Shown in pieces: positions 17,644 through 26,419 of a DNA stretch of 64,000 bases (position 1 is its first letter; each line of letters begins with the position of its first letter). The position numbers and the translations under genes were made by a program. Origin of the DNA: Coleofasciculus sp. FACHB-1120 (GTDB lineage Bacteria; Cyanobacteriota; Cyanobacteriia; Cyanobacteriales; FACHB-T130); assembly GCF_014698845.1 (NCBI RefSeq), contig NZ_JACJTV010000002.1, forward strand, positions 186,001-250,000, given 5' to 3'. Below the pieces are notes generated by a model, which ran no database searches, was not told the origin of the DNA, and was given only the letters and a program-made list of their open reading frames with translations.

Positions 17644-18756
17644 TTACGGCTTAATGCTATCCACTGCTGCTTGAACTTTGGTAACAACAGGCTGGGGAAG
17701 AGGCACGTATCCTAGCTCTTCACTGTATTTCTGCCCCTCGGTTAAGCTCCACTTAAGAACATTCTTTAAAGCTTGTGCCTTTTGGGGGTCTTCATAGGTT
17801 TTGTAAGCCATGATCCAGGTATAGGTGACAATCGGGTAAGAATTCTCGCCTTCAGGATCGGCAATGTAAGCCTGCAAATCTGCGGGAAGAGTCACTGCCG
17901 CTAGTGCGTTAGCCGCAGTTTCGCCAGAGGGTTCAATAAATTTGCCCGATTTATTTTCCAGCGCCGCTGTGGGGATATTTTGTTGCTTGGCGTAGCCGTA
18001 CTCAACATAACCGATGGCACCATCACTTTGCAGGAGTTGAGCGGTGACGCCTTCGTTGCCCTTGGCACCCACACCGACAGGCCAGTTGACAGTTTTACCT
18101 GCCCCAGGACCACTTTTCCATGCCGGACTAATCGCACTTAGGTGTTGCGTAAAGACACTTGTAGTACCACTACCATCCGAGCGATGGATAACTGTGATTG
18201 GTCGGTCTGGTAATGTCAATCCCGGATTAGCTTGGGCAATTCTGGGGTCATTCCAGTTCTTAATTTTGCCTAAGAAAATATCGGTGTAAACGGCACGCGG
18301 TAGTTTCAGACCCTTGACATCGGGTAGGTTGTAGCCGAGAACAATGCTGCCTGCTGTCATAGGTAATAACACGGCACCCTTGGCAACCTTGGTGATTTCC
18401 TCTGGTTTCATCCCCGTGTCGCTGGCACCAAAGTTTACGGTTCCCTGAGTGAACTGTTCCACACCAGCGCCGCTGCCAACCGATTGATAGCTGACTTGGA
18501 CGTTGGGATTTTGCTTGTTGTACTCAGAGAACCACCGCTGATACAAAGGAGCTGGAAAACTAGCACCGGCACCTGTGAGGCTGACGTTGCTACCGCCGCC
18601 ACCGCCTGCGGCAGCAGGAGTGGCGCTACCTGTTGTTCCTGCCGCTGGACTGCTGGTAGGAGTGGTATTTGGTGACTGACAGGCAGCCACACTCAGTGAG
18701 AGGGCGATCGCAGGAATTAGAAAAGCCCGTGGTTTTGAACGCATTGGAGAAAACAT
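17644..18756 (-). CDS. pstS: Phosphate ABC transporter substrate-binding lipoprotein PstS
   Basis: 370 residues with a lipoprotein signal peptide (lipobox SVAAC, Cys26) and a Gly-rich linker. The PstS fold begins at the LTGAGASFPAPLYQRWF segment and includes the HRSDGSGTTSVFT phosphate-binding loop. It binds inorganic phosphate for PstCAB import. No pstCAB genes are adjacent, so it may be a SphX-like extra copy. A four-repeat Pho box lies about 210 bp upstream. Starting at Met5 is an alternative. It is the last member of a Pho-related gene cluster. Confidence 0.95.
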   Translation of the reverse strand: MFSPMRSKPRAFLIPAIALSLSVAACQSPNTTPTSSPAAGTTGSATPAAAGGGGGSNVSLTGAGASFPAPLYQRWFSEYNKQNPNVQVSYQSVGSGAGVEQFTQGTVNFGASDTGMKPEEITKVAKGAVLLPMTAGSIVLGYNLPDVKGLKLPRAVYTDIFLGKIKNWNDPRIAQANPGLTLPDRPITVIHRSDGSGTTSVFTQHLSAISPAWKSGPGAGKTVNWPVGVGAKGNEGVTAQLLQSDGAIGYVEYGYAKQQNIPTAALENKSGKFIEPSGETAANALAAVTLPADLQAYIADPEGENSYPIVTYTWIMAYKTYEDPQKAQALKNVLKWSLTEGQKYSEELGYVPLPQPVVTKVQAAVDSIKP

Positions 18757-19188
18757 AGCCTTATCTTTGAGTCTTTAAAAAGGTGACGCTGAAGAATTGC
18801 CAAAAATGCTAGGTGCATCTCACTTCCTGGCGATTATTGTCGTTTTATTAACCGCCAGGAGGGGGAACGAACCAGAGCAGATGAAAACCAACTCCACAAG
18901 ATAGCGTATTTACAAAACTAAAATGCTACCCCTGCCGCTCCTCATGCTAGTTCTGCAAGTTTAGGTAAAGGTAAGCCTTTGGTAATCTACAGGTTAAGCA
19001 GCGAGGAAGATTGCCAGCAGGAAAGCGCAGCTCCAAGCAGTTTCGGAGGTTTCGATCTGCACTAGAAAGCGCGATCGCCCTGTGGATTTTGGCAGGGGCA
19101 CACAGCATTTTATTCCCGTAAATCTACCGTTTGTGGGGTCAGAGACGACGGGCGAGGAATCCCTCGGCCCTACCCGAAATGCAGGTGC
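18757..19188. other. Intergenic region carrying the pstS Pho promoter
   Basis: These 432 bp separate pstS from the porin. The Pho box and -10 element are listed separately. A short dispersed repeat with the motif GGGCGAGGAATCCCTCGGCCC lies near 19148-19170. No other gene is visible. Confidence 0.5.
18944..18998 (-). promoter_or_regulatory. Pho box and -10 element upstream of pstS
   Basis: On the minus strand four 8-mers repeat at an exact 11-bp period: CTTAACCT (18998-18991), GATTACCA (18987-18980), GCTTACCT (18976-18969) and a weaker CCTAAACT (18965-18958). A TAGCAT -10-like hexamer follows at 18949-18944. The first three match the cyanobacterial SphR/PhoB box (8-mers with 3-bp spacers). 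The same layout precedes the porin at 21075. Confidence 0.85.
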
Positions 19189-21075
19189 TTAGAACTTAAA
19201 GGTTGTTCGCAGCGTTCCTACGTAGAGCGTGTCGTTGTTGTCGTTGTGTTCTGGATTAAGAATCACCAACAAACCTGGGGTGAGGTCGATGTTGTCAGTC
19301 AGCCGATAGCGATACAGAGCCTCTACATGATAGGAGGTGTCCTGATCGCTACGGTTACTAACATCGTTGTCGGTTACTTTAGGCGGCATTCCAAATATGA
19401 AACCAAGCAGGTTGCCTTTTTTACCCAAGTCTGGGAAGGCTAAGCTTACAGCCCAGTTCCAAATATCTGCATTAGATCCTGTAGTTGCCAGACCAGCCGG
19501 GCTAATTTCAGCTGTAGCTACTGAGTAACCTGCCCAGCCTGAGAGGGTAATGCCAGGACCAAATCGGAAGCTGGCATTCAGTCCGTAGTGATTGCCTGAA
19601 GTCGCAATGTTCCCGAAGGGTTGATTGGCAAATCTACTACCCGTACTCGACATGAAGCTGACACGTTTTTCTTCGTTCTCATAAGTATGGGCATACACCA
19701 AACCCAGATTGAGAGCGTCACTGGGTCGGAAAACAAGTTGAGCTAAACCTGCATAGGCACCACTAAATTCCCCAGAACCGTTTGAAGGATCGTTACCTCT
19801 AGGGGCTAGATAACCTAAAGAGAGGTTTAATGCCTTGCTAAAGTTGTAGGTCGCAGTCAACCCAGTCCCATCAGAACCTAGTCGGTAAATGGGGTTGAAT
19901 CGCCCAAATCGTGAGATAGAGCCACTTCCGCTACTCTCGAAATTGGGGTTGAAGGTGTAGACGTTGTCATTGAATTCAACGTTGGCGGCATCGATTTGGA
20001 TTAAGAGCTTATCACCGATTGGAAAACGATAGAAAAAGTCGTCAATTGCTACATCATTCTGGTTATCTCCGTCAAAACCCAAACGGGTCATGTTGGTTCC
20101 GGTTATATCTGTACCAAAGGAGACGATGTTTCTAGCTTGCAGGCGGGTTCTCAGGCGGTCTTTGCCAGTGAAGGTAGTATCAAAATTCAGACGGGCGCGG
20201 TCAGCAAAAATGAGGTTAGCGTCTACGTCGCCCCCGCCAGCCTTTTCTTCACCGAAAACGTCAGCCAGAGCGAAGATAACTTCGCCAGTCAGCTTGGTCG
20301 TCGTAGAAAATTGATGGCTTTCCAGAAAAGCTGTGCGACCTTCTAAGTTATCTACTCGCGTTCTTAAGGTGGCTAATTCTGCCCCAAATTCATCAATTAG
20401 CCGCTGTAGCGTCGCTAAATCTTCTTTGGTAACAAAGTCAGCCGAACTTGCTGCAATCAATTTTTCGATTTGCAGCAAACAAGCGTTCATCCCAGCCGCA
20501 AATTCATAACGCGACAGTGCCCGATTGCCCCGGAAGGTGCCATCGGGATATCCGGCGATACAACCATAGCGTTCTACCAGACTTCGCAATGCTTCGTAAG
20601 CCCAATCCGTCGGTTCTACGTCCTGCAACTGCGACACGTTGGTGACTTGATCCATCGAGTCGGCTGTACCGGCTTCATTGGTGTATTGGTCGAGTTGTTC
20701 TAAAACTTCGCTGTTTTGGCTTGTAGGGACAGCATCCGCAGTGGGTTGAGCGATCGCGTTATCTGCTAAAACTGGTTTCGGGCTAACTAATTCAGCTTCG
20801 GCAACCGGCGTCTGTTGAGCAGACTTGCTGTTACTGAAAACTGGAATCGAACTAACTTCTGGTTGAACAACCAGTTCTTGAACAGGTGTCTGCTGCGCTT
20901 GCGGAGATTGGTCGGCTGGTTTTAATAAATCAGTCACCTGGTTGGTGGCAGTTATCGGCTCGCTCGCCATCTGAGTGTCAGACGTCTGTGCGGCAAGCGT
21001 GCTACTGCAAACTAATAAGGACGCACCCAGGATAGTCGGTCCTAATTTTAGAGTATTCCACAAAATTTTAGACAT
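19189..21075 (-). CDS. SLH-domain OprB-type outer-membrane porin (Pho-controlled copy)
   Basis: 628 residues. A signal peptide (about 1-28) and a variable Pro/Gln/Thr-rich segment precede an SLH domain (about 152-210, with DWAYEAL, YGCIAGYPDGTFRG and LSRYEFAAG) that binds the peptidoglycan-linked polymer. A coiled coil (about 215-262) and a C-terminal OprB-like beta barrel ending in aromatic TFKF follow. Such SomA/B-like proteins are the main cyanobacterial porins. A Pho box with -10 element lies about 160-200 bp upstream, suggesting phosphate-starvation induction. The start ATG has a GAGGAG site. Confidence 0.93.
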   Translation of the reverse strand: MSKILWNTLKLGPTILGASLLVCSSTLAAQTSDTQMASEPITATNQVTDLLKPADQSPQAQQTPVQELVVQPEVSSIPVFSNSKSAQQTPVAEAELVSPKPVLADNAIAQPTADAVPTSQNSEVLEQLDQYTNEAGTADSMDQVTNVSQLQDVEPTDWAYEALRSLVERYGCIAGYPDGTFRGNRALSRYEFAAGMNACLLQIEKLIAASSADFVTKEDLATLQRLIDEFGAELATLRTRVDNLEGRTAFLESHQFSTTTKLTGEVIFALADVFGEEKAGGGDVDANLIFADRARLNFDTTFTGKDRLRTRLQARNIVSFGTDITGTNMTRLGFDGDNQNDVAIDDFFYRFPIGDKLLIQIDAANVEFNDNVYTFNPNFESSGSGSISRFGRFNPIYRLGSDGTGLTATYNFSKALNLSLGYLAPRGNDPSNGSGEFSGAYAGLAQLVFRPSDALNLGLVYAHTYENEEKRVSFMSSTGSRFANQPFGNIATSGNHYGLNASFRFGPGITLSGWAGYSVATAEISPAGLATTGSNADIWNWAVSLAFPDLGKKGNLLGFIFGMPPKVTDNDVSNRSDQDTSYHVEALYRYRLTDNIDLTPGLLVILNPEHNDNNDTLYVGTLRTTFKF

Positions 21076-21228
21076 CTAATCTCCTCACACCTAACTGAAC
21101 TCAAGGGAAATCATCCCGGATTAACGGAACGCTATTGGGAGTCTTCTTGAGAAACTCCATCATTATTAAACATTAAACACTGCCAACTAAAGCTCAATAA
21201 TGTCTTCTAGGCGACATAATTTCCTTTA

Positions 21229-21283
21229 ATGCTAGTTGTGTCAGTTTAGGGGCAGGTAAGGATTTGGTAATCTCAAGGTTAAG
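21229..21283 (-). promoter_or_regulatory. Pho box and -10 element upstream of the porin
   Basis: On the minus strand CTTAACCT (21283-21276), GATTACCA (21272-21265), CCTTACCT (21261-21254) and CCTAAACT (21250-21243) repeat every 11 bp. TAGCAT lies at 21234-21229. Repeat order, spacing and -10 distance are the same as upstream of pstS, a strong sign of one shared regulator. Confidence 0.85.
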
Positions 21284-21437
21284 GCGACCTGACAAGGCTA
21301 ACCAGGAGGGCAATAATAAAGCCGCTTCCGAGGCTTTCAAGTTGCACTCCGAACCGGCATGAGCAAAGTTGGCGATTAGATTAGTTTATGTGATTAGTTG
21401 TCAGTTGTGAGTTTTGATCCCTCAACCTGACCGCTAA

Positions 21438-23465
21438 TTAAAAGGTAAACGTTGTTCTAATCGTACCAATGATTATGTCATCATTATCTCTGTTTTGGTT
21501 AGGAGATGTCAGCCAGATAATGCCCGGAGTAATTGAGATGTTATTTGTCATCTGATACTTATAGAAGCCTTCAATGTGATAGGCAAAATCACGCTCGAAG
21601 TTTTCTGGACCAGGAACATTCAGACCTCTGAGCGTTGGTTCGGCTCCAGCGATAATGCCAAGCAGATTGCCTTTCTTACCAAAATCCGGTAAGGCAAGAC
21701 CAAGGGCAAAGTTCCAAATGTCGGCATCGCCTAAGCCAATCAAACGAGCATCAGTTTTGCCCACCCAGCCATTTAGAACAAATTGAGGGGTTAATTGGAA
21801 GGAAGCCTCTAACCCGTAAGAGTTGCTCGAAACGGGTCTGCTCAACTGAGCTTGGGTTAGACCACCTGTAGTCGCAGCAGCTAGCGTCGCTGGATTCAAA
21901 TTGGCAAGACCAGTGCCAGTACCACCCATCGCAAAGCGGGGAGCATTATTGCCGCCATCATCATAGGCGTGAATGTAAGTGAATCCAACCTTAAATCTGT
22001 TAGTACCAAAAACTAACTGTGCCAAACCTGAGTAGTTACCATTAAAAAGCCCGTTGTCATCTCCGGGATTGTTCCCTGTGTTGGAGAGATAACCCAAGTC
22101 CAACTTCAGAGCGTTGCTGATCTTGTAGTTAAAGCCGACACCAGCACCCAAAGGTCCAATCCGATAAATGGGGTTGCGTTCGGCAAAGCGGGATAGGGAA
22201 TTGTTGCCGCCACCATAGGCTTCAAAATACGGGTTAACCGTGTCAGCGTAATAGTGATGCAGTCCATTCGCGGCAGTCAGGGTAACAGTTAGCTTGTCGC
22301 CAACAGGAAAACGGTAATCCAAGACATCCAAGAAGACATCGTTGTTGTTCTCGTTACCATTGGAGCCGTCATAGGTGAAGCGCCCCTCATTGGTTCGTTG
22401 AGCCGCTGCGATACTTCCATTGAATGAATTGGGGTTTGCCGCTGACCCTCCTAACCCTAAAAGGGGTACAGCATTTCCGACCTGTAGGCGAGTTCTCAAG
22501 CGATCTTTGCCAGTGAAGCTGGTCAGCAAGTTAAGCCGCACGCGATCGTGAAAGACGGTATTTACGTCGTCGCCAATTCCGCCAAAGGCGTCAGCAACAG
22601 CGAAGATGGCTTCACCCGCTAGCTTGGTCGTCGTAGAAAATTGATGGCTTTCCAGAAAAGCTGTGCGACCTTCTAAGTTATCTACTCGCGTTCTTAAGGT
22701 GGCTAATTCTGCCCCAAATTCATCAATTAGCCGCTGTAGCGTCGCTAAATCTTCTTTGGTAACAAAGTCAGCCGAACTTGCTGCAATCAATTTTTCGATT
22801 TGCAGCAAACAAGCGTTCATCCCGGCAGCAAATTCATAACGCGACAGTGCCCGATTGCCCCGGAAGGTGCCATCGGGATATCCGGCGATACAACCATAGC
22901 GTTCTACCAGACTTCGCAGTGCTTCGTAAGCCCAATCGGTTGGTTCTACATCCTCCAACTGCGACACGTTGGTGACTTGATCCATTGAGTCGGTCGTACC
23001 GACTTCGTTGGTGTATTGGTTTTGTTCTAATTCAGTAGTTTTCTCTAGGGAGGGAGTGCCAGTAACGGGCATCTGCGCGACTGGCGTACTATCTGCCACA
23101 TTGAAATGGAAACTCTCTGACTCAGGGAGGGGAACCCTTGCCCCTACGGCTTTACTTCTCGGCTCTTGAAAAACAGGCGTAGTGTCTGCAACATCTAAAC
23201 GGGGACTGGTGCCTGAGTGCGGAAAAGCAGTTTCCTTTACTGTTGCCTCAGACGTCTGACTATACTCCTCAACTGGTAGCACTGTATCTGGTAGCACTGT
23301 ATCAGCCGGTTGAACTGGATCAGCCGCTTGCACGGTGGGAGCAATCTTAGCGCTTCCCTTCTCAGAGGCAGACGTCTCCGATGCCAGCGTACTATGGGCA
23401 ACTAGCAAGGATACAACCAGAACCGCCGATCCCAGGTTTAGAGTATTCCACACAATTTTAGACAT
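21438..23465 (-). CDS. SLH-domain OprB-type outer-membrane porin (second copy)
   Basis: 675 residues from ATG 23465 (an in-frame TTG at 23468 is less likely). Same architecture as the downstream porin: signal peptide, a longer variable N-terminal segment, SLH domain, coiled coil and OprB-like barrel ending in TFTF. The SLH and coiled-coil DNA is almost identical to that of the neighbour while barrels and N-termini differ. A palindromic dispersed repeat is embedded in the variable segment near 23122-23148. I find no period-11 Pho box upstream. The two copies may form channels of different selectivity. Confidence 0.93.
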   Translation of the reverse strand: MSKIVWNTLNLGSAVLVVSLLVAHSTLASETSASEKGSAKIAPTVQAADPVQPADTVLPDTVLPVEEYSQTSEATVKETAFPHSGTSPRLDVADTTPVFQEPRSKAVGARVPLPESESFHFNVADSTPVAQMPVTGTPSLEKTTELEQNQYTNEVGTTDSMDQVTNVSQLEDVEPTDWAYEALRSLVERYGCIAGYPDGTFRGNRALSRYEFAAGMNACLLQIEKLIAASSADFVTKEDLATLQRLIDEFGAELATLRTRVDNLEGRTAFLESHQFSTTTKLAGEAIFAVADAFGGIGDDVNTVFHDRVRLNLLTSFTGKDRLRTRLQVGNAVPLLGLGGSAANPNSFNGSIAAAQRTNEGRFTYDGSNGNENNNDVFLDVLDYRFPVGDKLTVTLTAANGLHHYYADTVNPYFEAYGGGNNSLSRFAERNPIYRIGPLGAGVGFNYKISNALKLDLGYLSNTGNNPGDDNGLFNGNYSGLAQLVFGTNRFKVGFTYIHAYDDGGNNAPRFAMGGTGTGLANLNPATLAAATTGGLTQAQLSRPVSSNSYGLEASFQLTPQFVLNGWVGKTDARLIGLGDADIWNFALGLALPDFGKKGNLLGIIAGAEPTLRGLNVPGPENFERDFAYHIEGFYKYQMTNNISITPGIIWLTSPNQNRDNDDIIIGTIRTTFTF

Positions 23466-23893
23466 CAAATCTCCTCACACCTAACTGAAATGGTCAAAAT
23501 CTTCCTAAATTGAGGTAACGCGATGCTTAGAAAGCGTTTTCGGAAGGTTTTACCTTTTCTTAAACTCACATCAAAGGTTTACAAGGTTTGTATAAACGGT
23601 TACAAGTCTGTGATTTTTATTCCTTTGGGGGATTGTGCCCTGAACGAGAAGAAGTATTAGATATTTTTTTCCGGTTCGGCTTCTTTTAAAAGTGGAGAGA
23701 TTTTTTCCTTCTTAACGAGAGCAAAATACATCAGTAGGGGCGCACAGCTAGCTAGCTGTGCGCCCCTACCGCGAACTGTATAGAACGCAAGTAAAAAATG
23801 CTATATGAGTGCAAGTTTACTTTTAAATTATCAGTACAGGTACTGCCGTGCCGTGACCATAGCAAGCAATCAGCAGCAAGCAATCAGCACTCT
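23466..23893. other. Intergenic region between phoU and the second porin
   Basis: This holds the porin's GAGGAG-containing 5' leader, similar to that of the other porin, an AT-rich stretch and a 36-bp perfect palindrome listed separately. AACC-containing motifs near 23575-23610 are not in an 11-bp register. Confidence 0.5.
23734..23769. repeat. 36-bp perfect palindrome without loop
   Basis: An 18-base arm beginning GTAGGGGCGCACAG is followed directly by its exact reverse complement. GTAGGGGC-type palindromes are widely dispersed in cyanobacterial genomes. Here it lies between phoU and the second porin and could form a strong hairpin in either transcript. Confidence 0.75.
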
Positions 23894-24559
23894 TTAAGAC
23901 CGTGTTCCCGTAACAATGTAGGAAACTCGTTGACCAATATTGGTGGCGTGGTCTGCCATTCGTTCTAAATGCCGAATGATCAACCCCATCAACAGAATCG
24001 GTTCAACCACGCCTTTGATATCCCGCTGAAAGGCCAAGATTTGATAAACCGTTTCGTAAGCAGTGTCCACAGCATCGTCTTGCTGCTTGACCGCTTTCCC
24101 TGCTGCTGCGTCCAAATTTGCCAGCGCTACTAAACTCGACGCCAGCATAGTTTGGGCATGATGGGACATTACCTCAATCTGCGGTAGACAAGAATGAGGG
24201 GGGTAAGGAAAGAGTTTAATCGCAATTTCTGCTAAGTCTTTGGCGTAATCACCAATGCGTTCTAAGTCTCGCACCAGTTGCATACAAGCACTGAGTAAAC
24301 GCAAATCCTGTGCAACCGGCGATTCTAAGGTCATTAAAGTTGCACAATCTAGCTCGATTTGCCGATAAAATCGGTCAATTTGTTTATCTAATAAGGGAAT
24401 TTCCCTAGCGGCAGCTAGGTTACGGGAAAACAGGGCTTGATGCGCGAGACGAAAGGAGTTTTCTACTAAGGCTCCCATTCGCAAAACATCTCTTAATAAG
24501 CCCCTAGTTCTTCGCTCGAAGTGTATCCGTTCCGTATGCACGTGTTTAGAGGAAAGCAT
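23894..24559 (-). CDS. phoU: Phosphate signalling protein PhoU
   Basis: 221 residues, normal length, with two helical PhoU repeats. Typical segments are the LRMGALVENSFRLA start, a LDCATLMTLESPVAQDLR-like helix linking the repeats, RIGDYAKDLAEIA, and the C-terminal LERMADHATNIGQRV. PhoU dampens the Pho sensor kinase when phosphate is plentiful and regulates the Pst importer. It lies downstream of the sensor kinase on the same strand, fitting the SphS-SphU pathway of cyanobacteria. Confidence 0.95.
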   Translation of the reverse strand: MLSSKHVHTERIHFERRTRGLLRDVLRMGALVENSFRLAHQALFSRNLAAAREIPLLDKQIDRFYRQIELDCATLMTLESPVAQDLRLLSACMQLVRDLERIGDYAKDLAEIAIKLFPYPPHSCLPQIEVMSHHAQTMLASSLVALANLDAAAGKAVKQQDDAVDTAYETVYQILAFQRDIKGVVEPILLMGLIIRHLERMADHATNIGQRVSYIVTGTRS

Positions 24560-24897
24560 TCACCTCTGCTGGTAGAAAAACAAAACGACTTTATTCTCTA
24601 AGATGGCTTAAATTTCTTAATTTGGCTGTATGCCTGTAGACAAAATAAAAACCCATCGTAGGATAGATGTAATTTTTAGGGGCTGATTCTGGAAAGCACA
24701 GTTAGTCACTTAATAAGCCGAGTTCAAGGGCTAAAACCCCTGAAAAGCATTTAGCCAAATCATACTTTGGCGATTTGACTCTTCCAGAACCCTTTTAAAT
24801 TTTGAGTGCTGTCTGACTATCATTATGGGCTGATACTAATTGTCTTATCTTAAAGGGAGCAAAAAATTCAAAGTTAATCTCGAAATGGCAATGACGG
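24560..24897. other. Spacer between sensor kinase and phoU
   Basis: These 338 AT-rich bp contain no convincing gene, Pho box or terminator. A separate promoter for phoU is possible but cannot be pinpointed. Confidence 0.4.
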
Positions 24898-26220
24898 CTA
24901 ACTTTGAATTCCCAGCAGGGGTTGAAAAGAGGGTAATTCGATTTGTAGCCATGCGCCGCCGGTTTCTGGATGATTCTTTGCTTTGACGGAGCCACCATGC
25001 GCGAGGATGATTTGCCGCACGATCGCTAAGCCTAGACCGCTGCCAGTCGTTACCACAACTGACAATTCTTCAGAAGTTCCAGAGGCGTTGTGCTGACGCC
25101 GCCTAGAAGGATCTCCTCGGTAGAGTCGCTCAAAAACATGGGGTAAATCGCACTCTGGGAAACCAATCCCGGAATCAATAATATCGATCTGAACCAAGTT
25201 ATGGATATCCCCATTGGGAATGAGATTCACTTCTACACGGATAGTTCCTTCCAGAGGACTGTATTTAATGCTGTTGTCGAGTAGGTTGAGAAATACTTGG
25301 GTGAGGCGAGATGCGTCGGCTTTGATGAGTAAGGTATCGGAACCAGAATAGCTGAAGCTGAGCTGCTTTTGTCGTGCCAAAGGCTCTATTGTTTCCCAGG
25401 CGGAGTGAATTAAGCTTGGTAGTTCTACTAATTTCAGGGTGAGATGTTTGTTGGGATCTTGCTCTAAGTGGCTCAGTTCCAGCCAGTCTTGTACCAGGTT
25501 CATCAGTCGGTTGACTTCTGGCAAGAGGCGGTCAATTAAGGAGCGTTCTTTTGTAGACTGCAAGCGTTTTTGCAAGGCTTCAGTTACTAAACGGATGGAG
25601 GTGAGGGGGGTTCGGAGTTCGTGAGCTAAATCGGAAACCCAGCGATCGCGCGATTGGGAAAGTTCGATTAAAGGTTGACGATTTTCTAGAAAAACACCCA
25701 CTTGTCCGTAGGGTAAGGGCAAGCTGGATGCGCGTAAAGTAAGCGATCGCATCTCCCCAATTACCGCTGCATCCGCACAATCTGGGTGAAACACCCACTC
25801 TTGTTCGCAAGGCTTTTGCTGGTAACGAGTTTGCTCAATTAGCTGATCGAGTTCATAAGACCGCACTAACTCCAGCAGCAAACGCACTTGTCCTGGTTCC
25901 CATCGATGAAGCTCTAACAAAATGCGGGCTTGCTCGTTGCACCAAATCAACTGGTTTTCTTCATCCACCTCCAGATAACCAATAGGTGCCACTTGCAAAA
26001 TCTCTTGATTTACGTGCAACTGGGTCTCAAGCTGAAGAGACTGCTGATTTGCCAAAGCAATTCCACTGCGTAGCTGCGAAACCAGCGGTAAGGATACCCC
26101 AATTACACTCGAAGGTAGCAACCCAAGAATTTGCTCTAACTGTCGGTAGAGCTTGTTTCGTCGCCAGATCCAAAACCCAATTCCTAAAGTTAGCCCCACA
26201 AAAAATGCGATGAGGGTCAT
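24898..26220 (-). CDS. sphS: Phosphate-sensing histidine kinase (SphS/PhoR type)
   Basis: 440 residues. An N-terminal membrane-associating segment (about 1-20) is followed by a PAS-like region (about 75-140), a HisKA domain with phospho-acceptor motif DLAHELRTPLTSIRL (about 195-210) and an ATPase domain with N box (FLNLLDNSIKYSP) and G boxes (DSGIGF, GSGLGL). It should phosphorylate the regulator encoded just upstream. Context with phoU, pstS and Pho boxes favours the phosphate system. Confidence 0.9.
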   Translation of the reverse strand: MTLIAFFVGLTLGIGFWIWRRNKLYRQLEQILGLLPSSVIGVSLPLVSQLRSGIALANQQSLQLETQLHVNQEILQVAPIGYLEVDEENQLIWCNEQARILLELHRWEPGQVRLLLELVRSYELDQLIEQTRYQQKPCEQEWVFHPDCADAAVIGEMRSLTLRASSLPLPYGQVGVFLENRQPLIELSQSRDRWVSDLAHELRTPLTSIRLVTEALQKRLQSTKERSLIDRLLPEVNRLMNLVQDWLELSHLEQDPNKHLTLKLVELPSLIHSAWETIEPLARQKQLSFSYSGSDTLLIKADASRLTQVFLNLLDNSIKYSPLEGTIRVEVNLIPNGDIHNLVQIDIIDSGIGFPECDLPHVFERLYRGDPSRRRQHNASGTSEELSVVVTTGSGLGLAIVRQIILAHGGSVKAKNHPETGGAWLQIELPSFQPLLGIQS

Positions 26221-26371
26221 TTAAGCTATCAGTTGAAAATACAACGTTAGTAGAAGTGGGTGTCGATAAACGTAAGTGAGATTGGGAATAGCTGGGGGAA
26301 TTGTTCTGAAGAACAGCACCTCTCAACCATCAACCGCTACCAGCCATGTTTATTTGTGCCCATCTACTGAT

Positions 26372-26407
26372 GAAGAAGGAAGGATGAAATTTCATCTTTC
26401 CTTCTTC
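26372..26407. repeat. Near-perfect 36-bp palindrome between the two-component genes
   Basis: Arms 26372-26389 and 26390-26407 differ by one base in 18. It lies 12 bp beyond the regulator stop codon and before the kinase gene. In RNA it would be a long loop-tight hairpin that could reduce kinase expression relative to the regulator. Confidence 0.6.
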
Positions 26408-26419
26408 ATATTGCATCTT

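Noticed and set aside
23575-23610. AACC-containing repeats upstream of the second porin as a Pho box
   Set aside because: The CC positions are spaced 13 and 9 bases apart instead of the regular 11, so no register as at the other two promoters.
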